Part shown: one piece after another, positions 37,274-49,900 of the stretch | Numbering within the stretch: the first letter of the stretch is position 1 | Layout of the letters: the number at the start of each line of letters is the position of its first letter | Assembly (NCBI GenBank): GCA_034620365.1 | Contig: JAQGEQ010000186.1 | Span: forward strand, 1,674,001-1,738,000 | Origin: Pegea sp. RAD2-039 | Lineage: Eukaryota > Chordata > Thaliacea > Salpida > Salpidae | Direction of reading: 5' to 3' | Length of the DNA: 64,000 nucleotides | Translations under genes and position numbers: made by a program | The notes under the pieces: generated by a model | The model's input: only the letters and a program-made list of their open reading frames with translations | What the model was told of the DNA's origin: nothing | Databases searched by the model: none

Positions 37274-40200
37274 AAATCGAAATAATGTGTTGACTGCTTA
37301 ATGTCGTGCTTTTAAAGACTAGAGATATTGTGAGATATGTTCCCTCAGGGCATACTCAATAACAAGAGCTCTATGTTCTTCATATTTATTGGTGAAAAAG
37401 TTGATGTAGCTTTTGTTCAGAGCTTTCAATCACAGAAAATAGTTTTTAAATTTTAGTAAGAGCTTTACTGATAGCAAGAAATGATCAACTTAAATTACCA
37501 CATCTTTAAAGTAATTTCAGTCAGTTGAGTCGACTTTCATCATCAGTTCATGACCTTTGAAATTAGTTGATGTCATCTATTTTTACATCAAGAAATCAAT
37601 CACATGAATTATTTGGTAATTTGGAGGTTTTCTTAACCTTACAAACCAGAATAAACTAAATTGTCTTATAGTAGGAGTTGAAACATCGGAAGATTTTTAT
37701 TTTTCACCGCATGGTTTCTCTTTAATAACTAATGTCATACTGAACACACATCCACGAAATTGTCACCAAAATTTCGTTTTGAGAATCTAGGATAAGCTGT
37801 TTAAGATATCCGCTTGTTCTTGAACTTTAGCCTTCATTTGACAATAAGCTGATTGTTCTAAGATTTCGTTGAACCAAGCAGCTTAAAGCATACTACAGAT
37901 TTAGGAGAACATTTAGTTGAACTAGTTTATTCTTATGTGAATTTGTCATTCTAAAATAGTTTTTTGATTCAATCATAAATGTTTGTTATAAAGCTAAACT
38001 TAACCTGAAATTTTTATGTTCTATTTGTTGTTACATTTTGAAATTAATTATTACAGATGACAAAATTTTACTCAAACGTTTGGGTTTTAAATCGTCGATT
38101 TTATTAAATAACTCTGTAATCGTATAATCCTATTGATTAAAATTTTTTTTAAATTCTCAAAGTCATCAGATGAAAATTTTAAGATAAAATTCTTTCACTC
38201 AAACCTTCTATAAATGAAATTCATATTTCACATAAAAAATGAATGTAATTTATTAGAATATTCAAGTATAACAAGTTTTTGATTTTATCTTGTATATAAA
38301 TGAGTTTTTGAATAAAACTAGTTTTACTTCCTAGTACTAACATCGAAGCTATATAGAACAAATTTCTAATTGTTTTTAGAGGTTCTATTTATAAGAAAAA
38401 AAGTTTTTGATTGGTATTTAATAGCATTAACTTTTTAATTCATTATTTTTTTCTAAACTTTTAAAAGAAAACCTTTATTTAGCAACACAACGCAGATATC
38501 AGTTTTGTTTGATGTTACATATTGTTAAAGATAATCCAATCTTTTAAAGTATTTGTTGCAAATTTAAAATAGTTGTTTTTCAAATCTAAATCAAATTAAA
38601 ATTTTTATCTAAAAATAAGATACAAAGTATTAAAATATTTTCTGATATTTCCAATTGTTTTAGTTTTAATGATTATTTATCAAATTAAACTTTTTAATAT
38701 TAAATTGCAACAGACATCATAAACGTTTATAGCCTAAAAAAACTATTTTATTATACAACGACACCGACTATCAATGTTTGGTGTCTCTTCGCAGATATTT
38801 CTAAATTTATATAATTGGAGTTGAACTTTATGAAAAGTGTTCGATGATAAGTTTTCAGACGGAGCCGAACTGGTCTTGCCAAAATCGACAAATAGCAAAT
38901 TGAACAATTAAGGTCCGAATATATCCCCTTTAAATGAACTGCAACAATTACTTGTAAACTGATAAAGTTTGACCAGAAAAGTACTATGCTTGTTTTTTTT
39001 TAAGATGAATGATTTTCAAGAGTGGACTAATTCAGAACAAATCATTAATAGAAGTTATAAAATGATTGATTTAATTGTTTTATAAAATTTTCAATGAAAA
39101 TACTTAGCTTTGCAAAATATCTGACTGTAAATAAAGAAGCATAAGAACTTGTTGTGAAAATATTTTCAACTTTTTTGTAATTTACAATGATTAATAGTCA
39201 AAGATATTTATTTAATTTCATAATTTGTGGAATTGACTTCACCCAAAGCTTAAAATATTTTCTATTTAAGTGTAAAGATTTTATTACAAGTTTAATAAAA
39301 CTAAAGAAGTTATCTTAGAAGTTTCAGTATATAATACAAAATTGTTTTTAGATTTGAGAATCTTCAAATTTTCAAGAACAAAATATCTACAATAGGACTG
39401 AATTAACTTTATAAAAATATATAAATGTTTTGTCTAGGAGCAGAACAGTTAAAACGCTCTTAGAAAAATAATCTCTCAATTGTAATGTTCCAGATAATAT
39501 TATAAAAGCAAGTTGAAGTTTTAACACTTCAATACTTTTAAAATAGAAATGTCGACAGTTACAGAAAAACAACTCAAGAATAAATTCTGTCAAAATTGTC
39601 ATTTTAATTGAAACAATAAACAAAAAAATATTTAAAAAACTGAAAATCTAATTTTAACTTCTGTAAAATTTGTTGTGGTACTTTTTTGTTGATGGTTTTA
39701 CACAAACCTAACAACAAATCAGATTGTTTTTTAACTTTATTAAAAAACATATTAGTCGTTTAGAAAAGTTTTTTGAATATTAAATATGAAATTTATAAAG
39801 AGCATATATATTCTATAAAAAAATACTGTCTTCCACTACAAAAGATGGTCTGCTGCGTTTATCTTTAAAGTCCTTACGCACATTTGACCAGCCAGGGCAA
39901 TCTAACAAGTTTTACTTGTGCACTTACAGTTGGTCGATAAGTTTCTACAAGTCAAGGTGCCAAATCACTCTAGCAAGTTTTAACAAGACACATGTTAACT
40001 GTTTTATACTGTGAATGATTAATTTTATGGATAATTACAGCAGCAAGTTAGACATACTTTTAAAGTAAAACAAATCTAAATAAAAAAGTAAATTCTTATA
40101 TTCATTACAAAGTGTGTATATTAACTAGCTACTATTTATTTGTAATGTTTGGCAATTAAAGTATTTTTTTTTGGTTTTATATTTTCTACTTAAACATATC

Positions 40201-41560
40201 AAAAACAGATTTTCTGTTCAAAACAATTTGGTTTATATGGTTAAGGCCTTCAAATAAAATATTATTTCAATTTATTAAATTTCTTGAGTTTGTAGTTGAT
40301 ACAAATATCTTTAGGCTACAAATAAAATTAAAGATTAAATTAGATTTCCTTTAAATATGATATTCTAAAAAAAAGTTAATGAAGTAAATACATTTTTAAA
40401 TTAAAAGTTTATTCAAAGTAATATTTCATTTTTTGCTGTCACTACTTTTTCTAGATATTTATTTCCTTTGAAAGATCTGAAACTAAGTCTCATCTCCTAT
40501 CATTGATCAAACGTTTTTTAAAGCTTTATAAAATATTCTTTGCAAATTTTTTTCATATATACAGAAAAAAACTCAATCTGAAATAGTTCTATAATTTCTC
40601 TAAAAGTCATACATACGACAATAAGGTATGAAAATTACTTTAAGACTCTTTATTTTTTGAAAATTTTAATCAGTCTACGTGACATATATGCCGAAAAAGT
40701 AATTTTAACTAAAGTAGCAAAATTAAAGCTACAACATTTTCGCTAGATGTCGCTCTTGACAAAAATGTAATCTTGATTAATTTATAATGAAATTGTAATG
40801 AGCTTTTAAAAATATATTTGAATTTCATAATACAGTAACCAAATTAAATTTCTACAAACTTTCTAAATAAGCAGAGTTAAATAAATACATAATCAAGGTG
40901 CGAGATACAAATTTAACTTATTTGGCTTACAAATAATCATTATCATTATTAGTACCATTATTAGTTGGAATTTGTTTAAATTATTTGTCCGATGATAGAA
41001 GGTTATAATAAATCTATATGAAACCAAATTTGTAGGTTCTTGATGAGTTCATTTCTAGTATATATATTTTAATAAAGATATCTATATTACAAACTGGATA
41101 GGTAAATAAATATTCCAACATCTCTTATTGATCGTCAACAAAATTTTGAAGCTGGAGGTTCTTAAGTTCTGGAGGTTATCAAAGATTGAAGATTTTCACA
41201 CAAAAAAGTCATAAAAGTACAAAAACGCTACCCAAATATTCACAGAAATAATCCCCCGAAAGTTTATTGAAAGTTGTTTCAATACAAAACTAGATTTTGT
41301 TTTCAACTGCTGACAATTTTGAAATAGAGAGTAATTGTACCGGATGCACAAGCTGCTAAAGTGTTCCGTCAGTTGACCACTTGCAAACTTGAATTCTTGC
41401 TGTAATCATTTAATGATTTTAACCACTAAAAATTGCTATCAAAATAATCTGAAAATTGAACCAAATAAAGGAGTAATCTTTCGTGAATTTGCTAAAAATT
41501 TAGGATATTTTCCTGGAAAATTTGACTCAAATTCCTTGTTTCAATCCACAATCTATTTCT
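37274..41560. other. Gene-poor stretch upstream of the CILP-like gene
   Basis: About 4.3 kb of AT-rich DNA. The part next to 37274 should hold the promoter of the large - strand gene. A small GC-richer patch at about 39835-39965 stands out, but I see no gene or repeat family in it. Scattered open frames have no family marks. Confidence 0.4.
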
Positions 41561-41564
41561 ATTT

Positions 41565-42400
41565 TTAGAAATCATAAATTAAAATATCAGAAACTACATT
41601 TGTATCTACTGACGTAAGATTAACAATCCTATTTAAGGTAAAACATAATCTATTCCACCTATAAAAGTTTTTTAAGTTGTCAATTAAGTGGCTAATAAGC
41701 TCTTGATATGTTTTAAAATACCTGTCAGATGGTTTGCTAGTTAGAAAATATACTTTCACTACAAGCTGTGTTTTCAAAATACAATATTTTTGGAAGCAGA
41801 TGCTCATGACACAGAAGATTTTCTTCCTTTTAAGGAGTTTTCAAAAGTAAAAGATACATGATAATGTCTACCATGAACACCAAGCCATCTATTCTTTGTT
41901 ATCAGATGATGAACGTTTCTTTTTATCCAAGAAATATTTCATTTTCTTAAAGAAGATCATAAAATCTCTTTGCCAACTAGAAGGGTTCAATTCCCGCGTC
42001 ACTAGGACACCATAGTTGGCATCAACAACATCAAGACAGTTTTCAAATGTGTGATAATCCCTCTTGTCTTCTTTGATCCAATTTGCTAAAGTTCTTACAA
42101 CTTCTGACACATGCAGCTCAGTATTCTTTCTTGGTGCAAAATACACTTATGCATTCTCACTTAATCAAGATCTTATTCTTCTATTAAATGAGTCTCTGAT
42201 TGTACCACATTCCAAGAAGCATTTCGAAATTCATCGAATATATCTGTTTTTTGCTGAAATATAAACTGAATGCAATCTAAAAAATTTGTCAACTCGTCTA
42301 GCTTTACAGAGTAAAATCCTAAGTACTTATTGATCATCTATTTCAAACTTTTAACTGTATCCTGAACTTTTGTTAAAAAATGTATTTTTGGAAACATTTA
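41565..42400 (-). pseudogene. Possible broken protein-coding gene of unknown family
   Basis: Three neighbouring stretches on - read like real protein but in different frames and with stops. About 42340-42180: MINKYLGFYSVKLDELTNFL then DIFDEFRNASWNVVQSETHL, ending in a stop. About 42146-41889: TELHVSEVVRTLANWIKED, CLDVVDANYGVLVTRELNP and a basic end KKKRSSSDNKE. About 41760-41565: SDRYFKTYQELISHLIDNL. Composition (tryptophan, mixed charge, few repeats) is unlike the chance frames nearby. No family is recognised, and no introns explain the frame changes. It may be a processed copy of a host gene or an unrecognised repeat. Confidence 0.4.
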
Positions 42401-44031
42401 GAAATGAACACACTTTGACTAAAGATTTAATTATGATTTATTAATAGTTTTTTTTTTCAGTTGGTAGAACAAAAATACATTTATTTTTTACCTGATTAAT
42501 GAAATTTCATTTCTGCCAACAACTATTTGCTACCCTGTTTTATTTCAGCTTTTTTATCAAGTTTTCGTCATTTCGCCCAAATCAACTTATCTTGTCATTT
42601 CGTAGGAGAAAAATAATGAAAAAGAAAACATAGTTGAGTTTATGTAAATTTATAGAAAAGCTTTGATAATAAATTATTTTTTTAATTTTAAAACAATCAC
42701 TGAGGGTTGATAAGAGTCTCGTTTAAGATTCCCTGATCAAGATCATTAAAAAGCTGTTCCGATCAAAATTGAACTTTTCAAAGTCATTATAAAGACCGAA
42801 GCAAATAACAATTGAAATTACTATTGGATGGTTATCATTTCAATAAGGTTATTACCTCATCAAAGACAAATTTTCTATTTTTTATTACAAACCATTAAAA
42901 GATATTTGCTTAAAACTTATTTTCAGTTAGCAACAGTAAGATTTACATGTAAAATATTCTATAAATCATATAAAGTATCAGATGATATATTGATCAATCT
43001 AAGTAATCCACAACACAGTTTTTAAGGTTCAAGTTAAAAAAATTATTCAACAGAACTAAAATTTTTGTACAATATTTGACAAGCTGCTTGTTTTCAGTTG
43101 CATTTAATTCTATAAGGAAACTAAAAAGCATTTCCTGTTATCAACAGCTCTGAGCAATTAGCTATCTTTAAATTTACTGATTATTTACTGAAAGGTAATA
43201 TTATAAATAGTTCAGTAATAAAAATCTTATATTGTAGTTGAAACAAAAGTTATTTGGGGAGTATTTGTAATACATTTACAACAAACAAGTTTGATTATTT
43301 ACAAACAAATTTTTGTTAGCTAGAAATATTCTTGTATTGATCAGTAATATTTATACAAGTTTTTATCATAATAAAATGTTGGTTCAAATCGAAAAAGAAA
43401 AAAAAATAAGTTGACAATTCATGGAGAGAAAAATGAAAGAGAGAATGTAGAATAGAAAGGAATGCTAAAAAGTGGTAGGTTCTTGTCACAACTCTGGATA
43501 AATTATTAAATGAATAAAGAAAATAGAGTTTATTCTGACGAAATAATTTTCCAATTAAAGTCACTTGATGCCTTCAATATAGATAAGCAATAAGAAAAAG
43601 TTGAACAAATCTGAATACATGAAAATAGTCTCTTAGTATATGGAGTTGTTTATGAATGGATTTAACATCCAAATGTTATTTGTTTGTTTGATATTAATGT
43701 AATTAGAAAGGTAAAAGTCGAAATGATTGTGATTAGTATTGTAAGATGAAAAAACAAAAAAGAAATAATTTATCACAAATAAAAGATGAATATAAAATAA
43801 GGGTTGAGCTGAGAGCTTTTAGGAGATGTAATAAACAAAAAAAGTCCTCCAAGTGTCTTCAGCACCTCAACACAATCTTCATTCATCAGATTTGATCCTG
43901 ATTATCCAATCAGAAGAAAGATTTTAAGATGAAACAAAGAGACTATAAGACGACATTTAGATGAAGTTGATGGTGTGAAAGGATCTATTTCCTACTTCTA
44001 TTTTCTGCCTCATTTTATTTTCTCATTTATC
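42401..44031. other. Intergenic stretch downstream of the RhoGAP gene
   Basis: AT-rich DNA without a recognised gene. An AATAAA on - (44014-44019) lies right after the RhoGAP stop and could serve as its polyadenylation signal, though it is very close to the stop codon. Confidence 0.4.
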
Positions 44032-46995
44032 TCAGCGCTTAAAACCAAAAATTCTATGATATTCAGTTAGCAGAATATCAATAATTTGGTTTTGATAAAT
44101 CATATAGACAGCCATATGTCCACTAGCCGCCGCTGCTGCTGCTTGAGGGTCAGTGGTTGAAGCGTCTGGAGGTTTTAGAAGTAGTGTAGGTCCAAATACT
44201 ATAGCAATATTTTGTACTTGCATTCGATTTTCTATACTGTGCTCCACGACCCTATAAAAACCACAAATTAGTAAATATCAGATGACCATGACATGCCAAC
44301 CTTCTGAAATGAGTAAGTAAGTATTCCAAAGTATCAGCGTTGACTTTAGGCAAGACTCCGACCAGACCCTTCATAGTCATAAAACGCTCCTCTTCGTTAC
44401 AGATCTCTGTTGAGAAGAACAACTGAAAACTGCTGTTTGAAACATTAAAAAGTACAACAAAAAGTTATCACAGAAGTAGATAGCCGTTGAGTGCTACTAA
44501 TAAATGACGTCAGTTCCGGCACAAGTCAACCGCCAACAATTTTCAGCGCGTTGCTTGTGTTGAAACACAAGTTTGAGTTTATTGTATCAAATCATAAAAA
44601 AACAACTTTTCAAATTTCATTTTTATCAAATTAGAAGTTCAACTAACTACAAGCTGCTATAAACTTGTCGAAGAATCCGAAAGGGATTACGGGATCTGGA
44701 AGCTCCCGAAGAAACATCTTTAATGCTCCGGTGATGATGTGAATGTCCTCCCATTCAGGATCAGATAGATCAACTTCTTCTTCTAGAGATTAAAGTTTTA
44801 ATCAACAATAGCCTCGATCAGATGTTGTGAGATCTTCTAAAGATCAATCTTACCTCTATCAATTAAATATCGGAGTTTTTGGACGTGAGAAAGGTTCCCG
44901 CTAACTCTGTAGATCCCATCAACATCTAATCCTATAAAAGATTCAAAAATCCAGATTACAATTTTTACAAATCTGAATGTAGAAATTGTGAAATTTATTT
45001 CACTTCAAAGAAAGATTTGAAAAAATTTGCTTTTCGTGAATAGTTTGTAGCTGATTTGTACAAGTACAAACCCAACAATGACTTTTATATTTCCACAACA
45101 AGAGTGCTTTGTATGACATTAAAATATGAATGAGATTTATAGCTGACAACATTTAGTGGATTTAGAACAAAGCACAGTAATATCGACCGAACTAACACAA
45201 GTATCCAACCAAACAGACTGTAAGCTATTTAGGAAAACAAAAGCAAACAATAACTAATTAAATTCGAATTTTCAAAAACATAATGTTAGTTTCATGAAAA
45301 AAGCTTGTCAGTAAATCGTACCTCTTTTTTCTACCTCTTTCACACACATCTGAATAAAACAAGGAACAGAAGACTTCTCTTTTTCACATAACTTTTTTAA
45401 AGGACATCCAAAAACAGTTTCTAGAAAAAATATTCGTAAAAAAGATGGCTTCGAAAATTTGAGAAATATTTCAGAAATATTACCTTTTATGATACCTCTT
45501 TCTTGTAAGCTCTCGAAAGTAGGTCTTCTTCCTAAGAATTTCTTTAAAAGCTCAAACTTTCTTACTTTATCCGAGTTTTTGGCGTCTGAACTACTGCGTG
45601 AAGCTAAAAGATGCCAAATTGAAAGTTAGCTAATTTAACTGACAGTTTGGAATGTTTAGAAGTGGAGATAATTAATAAAGATTAGTTTTAGTGAGATCGA
45701 GTTGAATATGAGAAAATAGAATGTGCAGGAAGCTGTTTGTTAGAAAGTGTTCAATCAATAAGATGACTTTCAGCTCAAATATGTTTACAAAACTGAAGAA
45801 TAAATTATTAAAAAGTAAATGAAAAGAAGCTTTAACAATGTTTAGTCTACAAAGAGTTCTGTTAAAGTTAGACTTCGATTAAGAGTTTTCTAATCTTTTA
45901 AAAACAATTTTTCAGCTGAAATAACTTCTAATGAAGATAAGCTTTCATCATCTTGAAACATTGTGAGATCAATTATTAGAAAGACTTTTATATAATCGAT
46001 AACACAGAGGAAGAATTGGATGTAGAACTAGTTCCAAAAGCTATGATGCTAATCAATATCACGAGCAACTCACGAGCTTTTGATTTCTTCTTATCCTTCT
46101 TCTTTTTACTCTTACTGCTTTCATTTTCGTTGTTATCCTCTTCTTCGACTAACTTGGAAAAGTCCACGCTGTTTGGATCTAACGGATCATTGTGATTCTG
46201 TAAATAATCAGATTGGTTTGAAAGAAATTCAATTAAATGTAAATAAATTAAAAAAAATAATAATTTTCTCAATTTTTAATGTCAAGTATCAGCCAGAGAA
46301 TAATTAACAAAAAAAATTAACAAAAAAAGTAGCAAATCAAAGCTGACCACAAGGGCATGTCCATCGGAAGAACCTAAAAGACTAGACTTTCGAAATTTGT
46401 GCATGAAGCTACGACTAGACTTTGAGCTAGAAGCCCGTCTATCCAAAGAAGCAACTTTTATTTCTTCATTTAAGTCAAGAGAATCAGGTGAGGGTAAAGC
46501 AGGAAACACAAAAGTACCAGCAGTTGGAGAGGGTAAAGAGCGATGCAAGTAAGCTGGAGTGTGAGGAAAGAAGGTGCTTGGTACATCACTACAATGCTCG
46601 CTTACCATGTCAGGCAGTTTAATTCCTTTATTAACAGGTGACTTGATGGAGTTTTGTTTGTGTTTAGAAGAAGATTTACGACTTTTTCTGTCAATAGTTT
46701 CATTATTTGGTTCACTTTTACGTCTAGCTTCATTGTTGGTGAAATAGGAAAACTGTTTAGGTGAAGTGCGTTTAGCTATATTGGTTTGATCTAATTTTAA
46801 TATCAAATCAGCATGTGATTGCAAGACTTTTCCTCTGCTATGGAGATTATGAGTAGGAGCAGCTTGAGATGTTGATGATATTTGAATATGATTGAATTTA
46901 TCAACAATATGATCAACTCGCCCGATCGATGTGGAATCCGATAAATCAGTATTTTTGTTTTGCTGCTTTGCAGCCTGGGTTGCTGAAACTGTCTT
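44032..46995 (-). CDS. RhoGAP gene, disordered linker and RhoGAP catalytic domain
   Basis: Exon 46995-46348 encodes a 216-residue polar linker; exon 46197-46074 adds an acidic then lysine-rich run (KLVEEEDNNENE, KSKKKKDKKKSK). The catalytic domain starts in 45603-45484 (KKFLGRRPTFESLQERGIIK), then VFGCPLKKLCEKEKSSVPCF, GLDVDGIYRVSGN (arginine finger region), HIITGALKMFLRELPDPVIP, RFMTMKGLVGVLPKVNADTL, and in the last exon NRMQVQNIAIVFGPTLL. The catalytic arginine and the conserved NxxxxFGPTL block are present, so the domain should be active. A short polyalanine stretch follows near the C-terminus (about 44130). Stop TGA at 44032-44034. Confidence 0.9.
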
Positions 46996-49900
46996 CTCTA
47001 CATTAAGCATAATTAATTAACAAATAAAAATTAATATTTATAGAAAAAATAAATCCTGAAAAATATATACTTTGGTACGGATATATACAAATTTCTCAAA
47101 CTTGTTGCCTTACTGAACTGATTTTCAAGCAGATACTTTTCAATAAACCTGCGCTTGTACTTTCGCAGAAATAAAACTATTTTATAACTAATACAACAAA
47201 ATAGAAAATTAAAAGTTACTAACTGATATATCAGATGTTTTGGAATTAATGGAATGAAGCAATAGCATAAAAGGTTAAATAACGTAAAGGAAGTTTAGAA
47301 AAGAGAATACAGTGTACACGGTGGTATGAAGCAAGGCTAGCTCATACATTATTCACAAGTCAAGGGCTATGTACAAGGTTGAAAAAGCTTTTAGGGGGTA
47401 AAAAACATTAAAAAGAAATTATTTTCATTTAATTAAAAAATTCAGCAGAATATTTAGTAATTAAAAATAATCAATTATCTATCTACAAAAAATCTTCACA
47501 ACTTCTTAAACTAAAAAGTTCTTCTATGTCAAAAAATAGTTAAAAACAAGCTAATATATAAAGAGGAAAAATAGAAGTTAACAAATAAGACGTCTAGTCA
47601 GAATACTAAGTACTTCTCAAAAAGGATTACAACTCAAATTTCAATAAACTAGTCGAAAACACTCATGGTGTAATGATGGCTTCCCGTTTCATTATACTCA
47701 TTTTAAATAAAGTTAACTAAACCAAATTGTCAAATACAAACTGACTAGATGGAAAGTTAGAAATCTCATACGATTTAAAGAAGGAAAAAGTTGAAGTGAG
47801 AGAGCTTCAAGTACTGAACTTATCAACAGTACAGCAAAAAGCTAAAAAGTGAAAACTAAACGGAACAAGGTCTTTTCAAATCAATTCTTCGACTGATTAC
47901 TATTAAATTACTAAACCTGAATATTTTGTTGCTTATGTCATACATATCATAGTAAAAGAAATGACAAATATCATGAAACACAAAACAATTAAGCATCAGC
48001 AGCAGATCAAATGAAAGATATTGATTTGTTTTTCTTTTTCTAATCTTGAATATTTTATTAACAAATGTTTTTGATTTAAAGCAGACTTTTTATCAGTTAC
48101 AACATGTTGTAAGTTCCACTTTATCACAAAACCCTGTACTTCTTCCCTTTCTAATAAAAACTTTTTATATAATGCACCAATTGCTTCATGTCAAAGTTTC
48201 ATCAAAATATATCAAGTTAACTTGGTAGCTAAGATTAAAAGAGTTGGAACACAATAAGTTGTAAGCTTGAAATAAATAAAAATCAAAACATGGTAAGTTT
48301 ACTATCTAAGGTTAAAAAATAAAAACTTCAAAATGATATTTAATCAAGTTTTCAGTAACTTTCTTTTTAGTATAATGTAATCAACGCTTAACTAAACAAA
48401 CTTTTTATTATTTAGTTAAAGTATTTAAGAAATGAGAAAGTGAAGTTTTTGAAATAATATTTAGTTAGTAAATCTAAACACGTCAACTTGTACATTTAAA
48501 TTTATCCCTAATTCAATTCAGGTCAAAGCTATGAATGCAATTTGAATAATTTGTATTGTGTTTAAACCACAGTTTTTATATATTTCTTACAAATACTAAT
48601 ATGATCGACGACTATTACTAATGACAGTGCAATAATGCAATACTTCGACAAAATAAATTCTTATAAGGATGAGAATTAAACATTTCTGAATTTGATACTT
48701 CGAAAATGATGCAGTTCTAAGAAACGTTAAAAAAGTATAAAAAGTTTGAATAAGCTGAAATTTCTAATGAAATTGATTAAACTGAATAATTCATGTTTGA
48801 ATAAAAACAAAATCTAATAGTCCACTCAAGAGAGGGCTTTACTAGAAACAACTTCAAACAAATTACTAAAAACTATCATTTGTTTAAATTCAATATACAT
48901 CAATAGTTTTAAAAACTATATTAGAAATATTATCAAGGTTTGAAAAACGTTTAGTTAAAATTAATGAAGTGACAAAGACAATTGAAGTAATTTAAGTATT
49001 TTAAGGAGATGAATACTCAAATGACGAACTTTTGAAGGTGATGACACTATAAAAAGATTTATAAGAAATATTAAGATATTTAAACGCCATAAATTAGTAA
49101 GTTACTATTTTTATTCAACATATTTCGTCAAAATATTTCTATGTTAAATAAATTATTATTAAAATAAATACATAACAACATAAATAATATAAGCATCTCA
49201 TAAATTAATTAATATAGAATATTTATATCAAACAAGAAACAAAATAAAAGTATTTAAGAACAAACAGTTTCCTGTAAAGTAAAGAATTATTTAGGACAGC
49301 TAAAAATAATTGACAATGTTGCTGTTGTTGAACTAAACAATTGTGCTTGAAAACTAAAACACAAAATAAGATAAGAATTTGTAAACAATTCGTAAATATT
49401 CTAATTATTTAAAATATCTCTAAAAGTTCATCTGTTAAATTAGAAAAAGCCTTGATGACTCATCAAGAGATATTTTAGTCATTTTATATGTTTGAGGTTA
49501 GTAGGGTATGTAATCGAAAAAATGATTACTACAATTGCAGCAAGCAGTAAGTTAAAAGATGCAAACTTACTTACAATTTGATACATAAAGTTTTGATTTC
49601 TCTTTGAAATAGATTTGGAAGTTTTTCTTGAAAACATTTTTAGATTTAAATAAAATAATTAGAAATTATCTATCAGAAAAAAGCAGTTTAGTAACTTTTA
49701 TTACAACTAGTGATTAGGTGGTCCATCAAATATAATTTGGAATATCTTCAGTTCACTATAACCACCTCATTTATTTATATTTACTTATGATACAACGATT
49801 ACGTAGCTAGCTACAACCTATTAGATTATTCAACTCAAATTTCATTTAATGTTTTTACTACCAGTTTCAAAGTTTATGAATTTTTTCATAGAAATTTTCT

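Noticed and set aside
39835-39965. GC-richer patch in the gene-poor stretch
   Set aside because: It could be an exon or repeat fragment, but neither strand gives a convincing frame with splice sites, and no second copy is in the window.
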